Positions 13,123 through 17,459 of a stretch of DNA of 17,459 nucleotides are shown in pieces. Below the pieces are notes generated by a model, which made no database searches, was not told the DNA's origin, and saw nothing but the letters and a program-made list of their open reading frames with translations. This DNA comes from Methanobacterium sp. (GTDB lineage: Archaea; Methanobacteriota; Methanobacteria; Methanobacteriales; Methanobacteriaceae). Where the stretch lies: contig PLXT01000026.1 of the NCBI GenBank assembly GCA_003151535.1, positions 4,501 through 21,959 of the forward strand, given 5' to 3'. Every line of letters begins with the position of its first letter. Within the stretch, counting starts at the first letter, position 1. The translations under genes were made by a program, and so were the position numbers.

Positions 13123-13160
13123 GTTCACAATAATCAATTATCCTAAAAAAAATTAATTTA

Positions 13161-13485
13161 TTAAAAGGTATGACTAACTGTTACTACTCCCGCATCAGCA
13201 GAAGTACTTTGAGTTGCGACTATATTCCCATTCTGATCTATTATTTGGACAGTCAGAGTACTAGTGTTAGGTGTAATGGTTCCATTAGAACTTAAATCTT
13301 TTGAATTATCTTTTTGGAAATCAACAGCTACTATTTCAGGATTTTGAGCTAACTGAAATGTTTGCATACCTGAACCTTGTACTGATCTACTACCTGAACT
13401 TTCTTGAATACTACCAGTCCATGCACCACTAGCAGTTACTTAAAATACCCATTATTCCTAAAATACCGATATTAAATTTCTTCAA
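13161..13485 (-). pseudogene. Secreted beta-rich protein with one frameshift
   Basis: A TTG start at 13483-13485 follows a strong GGGGGGATT ribosome binding site. It opens a signal-like N-terminus, LKKFNIGILGIMGILS, but that frame stops at 13429. Shifting one base near 13437-13441 continues into VTASGAWTGSIQESSGSRS and then the long frame MQTFQLAQNPEIVAVDF to STSADAGVVTVSHTF at 13161. The joined protein of about 108 residues would be a small exported beta-sandwich protein. Serine/glycine-rich small surface proteins with a VTVQII-D-NGNIVA-like strand and a final STSA--GVV-V motif occur in methanobacteria, but I know no function. It may be recently inactivated, phase-variable, or affected by a single-base sequence error. 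Confidence 0.55.
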
Positions 13486-13759
13486 ATCTGAATCCCCCCA
13501 AAATTTAATATTCAGATTCTAACTTATTAACTTTTATACTTAATTTTCATACATATTTATAGGAAATTAGCTTTATTATGAACATTAGGTTTTTGAAGCT
13601 TGTAATGTGTTAGAGGGTGTTAAATTAAAATCCTTAGAATATTTACGCAGTAAAGTTTGATTAAAAAGATTATTTTTCATTATAAACATCTTTAATTCTA
13701 ATTTAATTAAATGTTTTCAAACATCGTTGCAAAAATATAAAAATAATACTCTGAAAAAA

Positions 13760-14134
13760 TCAGTAAAAGTTTGAATAATTCTTAACAATCAAATCTTTAA
13801 GAGTTTGTTCAACAGTATTAATTTCTTGACTGTAATTTTTAGTTAATGGGATTATTGTCATAAATTCTATTTCGCACTGATTTGATGTTGGAAGTTCTAA
13901 GATGTCATGATCTAAAACAGGAACAGGATCCACACTAGGTGTTACTTCAAAATTAATGTTCTTGCTTATGTATGTAGTAAATTTCCATGATCTATCCCAA
14001 ATATCTTTTATATCTGTATGAATCGAATAAGGTTTATTTAAAGGAAATCTAGTATGAATGTATCCTATTTCTGGATCAATTCCTTGTTCATAAGGAATTA
14101 TCGTATGAGTAATTTTTATATCTTCCATTTTCAT
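13760..14134 (-). CDS. Hypothetical protein, 124 residues
   Basis: I do not recognise this protein. It is soluble and rich in Ile, Thr, Asp and Pro. It has an N-terminal beta-rich half (IKITHTIIPYEQGIDPEIGY), a central WDRSWKFTTYISK segment and a proline/aspartate-rich loop (VTPSVDPVPVLDHD). A strand EIEFMTIIP and a C-terminal helix close it. The start is supported by GGTGAT ending five bases before the ATG. No signal peptide, membrane helix or metal motif is seen. It is monocistronic on the minus strand with 300 bp of AT-rich DNA upstream. The phrase HTRFPLNKPYSIHTDIKDIW could belong to a host-defence or phage-derived protein, but nothing supports a specific call. Confidence 0.55.
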   Translation of the reverse strand: MKMEDIKITHTIIPYEQGIDPEIGYIHTRFPLNKPYSIHTDIKDIWDRSWKFTTYISKNINFEVTPSVDPVPVLDHDILELPTSNQCEIEFMTIIPLTKNYSQEINTVEQTLKDLIVKNYSNFY

Positions 14135-14431
14135 CGTATCACCATTGATACTTATTTTTCATACTAATTAGTTTTATGGAAATTTAATAATTATTATTCT
14201 TTCAAATGAATAAATCTTTATAACCAATTGTTCAGTGAAATGAATAAAGAATCTTTTGTAAACCTTAAATAGAACAATGATTAAGTAAACCCCTCATTCT
14301 TTAATTAGAATTGATGGAATTTTATTAAAAAAAATTAATCAATAGCAATGTACAAAATAACGGCCGCAGAGGTTTCTAGATGCTTTTTATATTTTTTGGA
14401 CATATTAAAATAATTTTGATTTTACGAAAAT
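14135..14431. other. AT-rich intergenic region between divergent genes
   Basis: This interval holds the promoters of the 124-residue gene (-) and the monooxygenase-like gene (+). A TATA-like TTTTATATTTT at about 14383-14393 is the best candidate for the latter. Nothing else is recognised. Confidence 0.45.
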
Positions 14432-14470
14432 TAATAATCTATGAAAAAACATAGTTATTATAATAGGAGG
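14432..14470 (+). promoter_or_regulatory. Leader hairpin and RBS of the monooxygenase-like gene
   Basis: TAATAA-T-CTATG (14432-14443) pairs with CATAGTTATTA (14450-14460): 11 bp with a single bulged T and an A6 loop. The hairpin ends four bases before the strong ribosome binding site AGGAGG (14465-14470). Its position in the leader supports the downstream start at 14480 and suggests an effect on mRNA stability or translation. Confidence 0.45.
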
Positions 14471-14479
14471 TTGGGATTT

Positions 14480-14758
14480 ATGGTTTATGTACTTGTTACA
14501 ATAAAAGTTGAGAATTATGCAAGGTGGAAAGCAACTTTTGATAAGAAATCTGTTAAACGTGAAGAAAGTGGTGCTAAAGAAGCTCGTCTCTTCCGTAACT
14601 TTGAAAACCAGAATGAAATTGTGATTTTATTTGAATGGGACAATCTCTCAAACGCACGGAAGTATATGGAATCGGATAATATACAGAAATATCTACAAGA
14701 TGTCGCTGCTGAAATAATAAATATATCTTATCTTGGTGAAAAGGAAACATCAATTTAA
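14480..14758 (+). CDS. Antibiotic biosynthesis monooxygenase-like protein
   Basis: This 92-residue protein starts MVYVLVTIKVENYARWK. It has the dimeric alpha/beta-barrel (ferredoxin-like) pattern of ABM-type proteins: strand, YARWKATFD helix, ARLFRNFENQNEIVILFEW strand pair, and helix SNARKYMESDNIQKYLQ. The closest style is the family of small cytoplasmic 'cyclase/monooxygenase' proteins with RLFRN...EVVILFEWDD. Substrate is unknown; many members are heme-, quinone- or stress-related, and several lack catalysis. The ATG at 14480 is chosen over an earlier one at 14441 because AGGAGG lies nine bases upstream and the upstream ATG is buried in the leader hairpin. It is monocistronic. Confidence 0.75.
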   Translation: MVYVLVTIKVENYARWKATFDKKSVKREESGAKEARLFRNFENQNEIVILFEWDNLSNARKYMESDNIQKYLQDVAAEIINISYLGEKETSI

Positions 14759-14855
14759 GAAAATATTTCATTTTAATTTCCCATATCTGAAAAGCCTTGA
14801 TAATTATTTATATTTTTCAATTACTATCCCATTAGCAATGTTTTTTTAGGTCATT

Positions 14856-15279
14856 TTACTTGAACCAAGTCACTCCTAAAGGTTTTTCTGTTATTTTACC
14901 ACCTGATTCAACAAGTCCTGGTAATGAAGGTTCTGATGGGCTGTGTAAATAAGCATCTAAACAACCCTGAGAAGATTCCTGCATAAAAAAATCGAGTATG
15001 GTGTAATTTGGATCCGCCTCAAATAATGTCCTATACTTATCTTCACTAACAATTAGGGATTCTTCTATAATTTTACTTTCAGTAATATCTTGATTTACAC
15101 CATGTAATTTGATTGTAACCGCGTTATTATCTTTTTCTCCCCTGAACCATGTGTTAACCCAGAAAACCTCCCCATTTGATCGTATCAATTTCCCTTCTAT
15201 CTATATTTGAAAGTAGGGAATCATCAGAGTATGTTTTCTTAACTTCTTTGAGATATTTGCCTAATTCCTTTTTTACCAT
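14856..15279 (-). pseudogene. PAS-domain sensor gene remnant
   Basis: A start at 15277-15279, with GGTGGAGA just upstream, encodes MVKKELGKYLKEVKKTYSDD and on to SNIDRR. One frame change near 15200 then continues with EGKLIRSNGEVFWVNTWF, the end of a PAS domain, and its PAC motif, IKLHGVNQDITESKIIEES. A second PAS begins (EDKYRTLFEADPNYTI) and is cut off. The last 40-odd residues (DAYLHSPSEPSLPGLVESGG to VTWFK) do not resemble PAS and are either out of frame or from another gene joined by deletion. Methanobacteriales have many PAS-rich sensor histidine kinases. No kinase or output domain is present, so this is a dead fragment. Confidence 0.65.
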
Positions 15280-16333
15280 TTCTCCACCATGATGATTAGT
15301 AGTACTTACTGATATTTTGTTATTTATTAACTAAACTTAAATTTTACTATTTAAGATTGAAATGAGCCAAATTTTCTAGAAAACATCACTAATAATAACA
15401 ATAACTAGATTATCTAAGAAAGTAGTAAATGATAAAATTAATTATTATAGATTGATTAAAGTTTTACAATTCATATATTTTTAAAAAAATTTATGTTTTA
15501 GTAATTCACTGAATTGTTTTTTAATATCCTTAAGATTATTTATCAGCATTTTAGATGATATTAATTGATTTATTGATTAATTACAGTGTAGAAGACAATA
15601 AGAAAAATCATTACCCCCTGAATTAACTCAAGTTTCTAAATTTAACAGGATCATTTTTTTATCTTGCCATACTCTTCTCAATCAAAGCTCCCAATTATGA
15701 TCATTAGAAAACTAATTAATAATTCTGTTATAAGATTAACTTTCACTTATTTAGTAATAATTTAACTTCGTCAAACATAGATTTAACGAAGTTCGATTTA
15801 TTCATTGTTGTAAAGTAATTTATTAAGGCCAAATTTCTCGATTGAAAAACAATTATAGTTAAGAACGTAATTTATTAAACTTGTTGAATTTATGCACCAT
15901 ACTATATCTTGTATTTAACCCTCTTAAAACCACTTTTTTCGGTTTACATGGACAGGTAGTATAAAACTTTTGGTACTTCACTATAAATATTAAAAAACTG
16001 AGATTTTAGAAGGTTATCTGGTGAGAAGATGGTTGTGGGGCGGAGTTGCTGTCAAAGTAGATTAAATTTTGATAAACCAGGCGTTAATTAGTAGATGTTA
16101 GTAAATACCTTTAATTTAATGGTAGTTACCTTTCAAATTAATGAACTATCCAGAATTTAACGCATTAACAGTTTAATTAGGTTGTCATGGATACCTTTTA
16201 GGTCTATCTATAACTGTTTAAATTTTGTGTATATCCTAAATTTAGATTAGTTACTGTTTATGGGATAAAAATTTAATGTCTAAGTGAATTTTTAATCGTT
16301 TAATCTATTGATACATGAACAAACTATTCTGAT
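15280..16333. other. One-kilobase gene-poor AT-rich region
   Basis: No credible gene longer than a few dozen codons or tRNA is visible. Two local items stand out. One is a perfect inverted repeat, AACTTCGT (15764-15771) with ACGAAGTT (15786-15793), 14 bases apart. The other is a GC-richer patch at about 16018-16055 with GGTGA before an ATG (16029) that opens only 20 codons. Either could belong to a small RNA or a vanished gene. Confidence 0.5.
15764..15793. repeat. 8-bp inverted repeat in the gene-poor region
   Basis: AACTTCGT and ACGAAGTT are perfectly complementary across a 14-base spacer. It could be a protein-binding site or a small hairpin. No adjacent gene start points to a role. Confidence 0.4.
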
Positions 16334-16867
16334 TCAAACTTCTTCATCCTGTTCTGCAATACAGAAGGGACACAATGCAAGGGGATTGTCCTTATTGTTA
16401 TCTTTTACAGGGCAAGTATATTTATCTCCCTCTTTTTTAACTATGAATCCTCCAGGGAATAGTGTTCCGACCTGATGGATGGGTTCATCCTTGATGAAGG
16501 TGGTGTATAATGATATGATCGAATATATCCTGACAAAGGCAGGATCTGAATCTTCCAGATATTCTACCATTTTTTCTTGTTCTTCAAGAATGTCAATGGC
16601 GATATTCAGTTCCTCCACATCGATTAGGCCTTTGTAACGAAAGCCATCATCTTTAACCTCTACGATACGGATCACAAATCCAGTCTCGGCTTTTATATAC
16701 TCCTTCTTGTAACTGGTATGTATGCAATCAGCTTCCTGTTGAATTTGAAGACTGCAGTGTACAATATCCTGAAGAGTAAACTTTCTGGCGTTTTCCTTAA
16801 GTATCGTTAAAAGTTCATTTTTATTTATCAGACCCTGAATAGTCAAATTTTTTACTTTGCTTAACAA
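16334..16867 (-). CDS. DUF2115 family (UPF0305-like) methanogen protein
   Basis: This 177-residue soluble protein matches the DUF2115/UPF0305 proteins found in methanogens. The N-terminal helical region (KVKNLTIQGLINKNELLTIL, then DIVHCSLQIQQEA) leads into a central helix bundle. The C-terminus has the family-typical cysteines: YTCPVK then ALCPFCIAEQD. Cys residues in CPVK and CPFC could bind zinc or an iron-sulfur cluster, which is inference. Function is unknown. The start is a TTG at 16865-16867 preceded by GAGGGGG (16873-16879), a strong ribosome binding site at suitable spacing. It lies downstream of the ACR3 gene on the same strand but 179 bp away, probably as a separate unit. Confidence 0.75.
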   Translation of the reverse strand: MLSKVKNLTIQGLINKNELLTILKENARKFTLQDIVHCSLQIQQEADCIHTSYKKEYIKAETGFVIRIVEVKDDGFRYKGLIDVEELNIAIDILEEQEKMVEYLEDSDPAFVRIYSIISLYTTFIKDEPIHQVGTLFPGGFIVKKEGDKYTCPVKDNNKDNPLALCPFCIAEQDEEV

Positions 16868-17046
16868 CTGTAACCCCCTCTTTTAATCTATCAAATTAAA
16901 TGATTATTAATAACAAAATGGCTTTTAAACCATTCAATTAGTTTCCTGCCCATCCAAGGGATTTCCTAAGTTGATCTCCTAAAAGTTCATTTAAATTTCA
17001 ATTTTCTGATTCTCATCCTTTAAAGTGGTTGCGTTGATCTAGGGTA
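16868..17046. other. Intergenic region with a possible gene-end relic
   Basis: On the minus strand a short frame, NELLGDQLRKSLGWAGN, ends at about 16937. It looks like the C-terminus of a lost gene but is too short to assign. The right end carries the ACR3 stop. No clear terminator hairpin is seen. Confidence 0.25.
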
Positions 17047-17459
17047 CTATGATTCCTTATAATAGCGTTTCTGGAAATATAATGCTACATTAACTAGACT
17101 TATAAGTACTGGAACCTCTACTAATGGTCCTATTACAGTTGCGAATGCTACTGCAGACCCTATTCCAAAGACGGCTATTGAAACAGCAATAGCAAGTTCA
17201 AAGTTGTTACTTGCAGCTGTAAATGATAATGCAGATGTTTTAGAGTAATCAGCACCTGCTTTGTATCCCAGTAAGAAAGTAGTGAAAAACATTATTATGA
17301 AGTATAATAATAATGGAATGGCAATTATCACCACATCAAGGGGTAGTTGGACTATAACATTTCCCTTTAAGCTGAACATCACTATAATAGTAAATAATAG
17401 AGCTATTAGTGTTATAGGACTGATTTTTGGTATGAATTTTTCATTGTACCATTCAATAC
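17047..17459 (-). CDS. ACR3-type arsenite exporter, C-terminal part
   Basis: The 3' part of the gene is present and the frame stays open to the window edge, showing about 136 residues starting near EWYNEKFIPKISPITLIALL. Four hydrophobic helices are visible. The conserved ACR3 helix SFTAASNNFELAIAVSIAVF and the following IGPLVEVPVLISLV segment are intact, and the chain ends QKRYYKES. ACR3 proteins of the BASS superfamily export arsenite (and sometimes antimonite) using the proton gradient. The 5' part and any ArsR regulator lie outside the window. A bile-acid/sodium symporter relative is the alternative, but the NNFELA motif favours ACR3. Confidence 0.9.
   Translation of the reverse strand, partial: IEWYNEKFIPKISPITLIALLFTIIVMFSLKGNVIVQLPLDVVIIAIPLLLYFIIMFFTTFLLGYKAGADYSKTSALSFTAASNNFELAIAVSIAVFGIGSAVAFATVIGPLVEVPVLISLVNVALYFQKRYYKES

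Noticed and set aside
14574..14771. Minus-strand frame opposite the monooxygenase-like gene
   Set aside because: It is antisense to a recognised protein with a strong start site.
16029..16091. Twenty-codon frame in the GC-richer patch, with GGTGA just before the ATG
   Set aside because: It is too short and has no recognisable peptide; it is mentioned only as part of the gene-poor region.
15280..16333. Possible tRNA or rRNA gene in the long gap
   Set aside because: No T-loop GGTTCGA-type motif, acceptor pairing or conserved rRNA block could be found on either strand.

Overview
The window reads as the chromosome of a pseudomurein-walled methanogenic archaeon of the Methanobacteriales, most likely Methanobacterium or a close mesophilic relative. 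The evidence is a stand-alone biotin carboxylase subunit of the archaeal pyruvate carboxylase beside a birA gene, an HMf-type archaeal histone, an MTH865-like protein, a DUF2115 protein, a secreted protein with pseudomurein-binding repeats, strongly AT-rich intergenic DNA, TATA-box promoters and GGAGG/GGTG ribosome binding sites. Species identification is inference.

Region 1 (1-7222) is a compact, intact housekeeping block. A METTL5-like methyltransferase (-) is divergent from pycA-birA (+), which make and biotinylate the anaplerotic pyruvate carboxylase. Facing them is a three-gene minus-strand operon: a NYN-domain putative RNase, an MJ0158-family PLP enzyme and the RNA 3'-phosphate cyclase RtcA. 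A conserved-looking 112-residue hypothetical follows.

Region 2 (7368-8765) is a prophage or integrated-element scar. A tyrosine recombinase broken by three frame changes and lacking its catalytic C-terminus runs straight into the 3' part of a tail-fibre or beta-helix-like protein broken by two frame changes.

Region 3 (8810-9629) is the most unusual part. It holds six tandem, diverged units about 140-160 bp apart. Each has a closing stem related to GGGCAGG...CCTGCCC, and most have an internal hairpin whose sequence differs between units while complementarity is kept. AT-rich linkers between units are conserved. It looks like an array of structured RNA (or foldable DNA) modules and matches no element class I recognise.

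Region 4 (9807-14758) is accessory DNA: a pseudomurein-binding transglutaminase-like secreted protein, two tiny membrane proteins, the MTH865-like protein, the histone, unknown small proteins, a zinc-ribbon micro-gene behind the last codons of a restriction-modification methylase, a frameshifted secreted protein, and an antibiotic-monooxygenase-like protein. Region 5 (14856-17459) has a decayed PAS-domain gene, a gene-poor kilobase, a DUF2115 gene and the 3' end of an ACR3-type arsenite exporter that runs off the window.

The main block shows no frameshifts, whereas the region from 7368 to about 15279 has at least seven. This suggests genuine decay of acquired DNA rather than uniform sequencing error, although several breaks lie in homopolymers and should be checked against reads.
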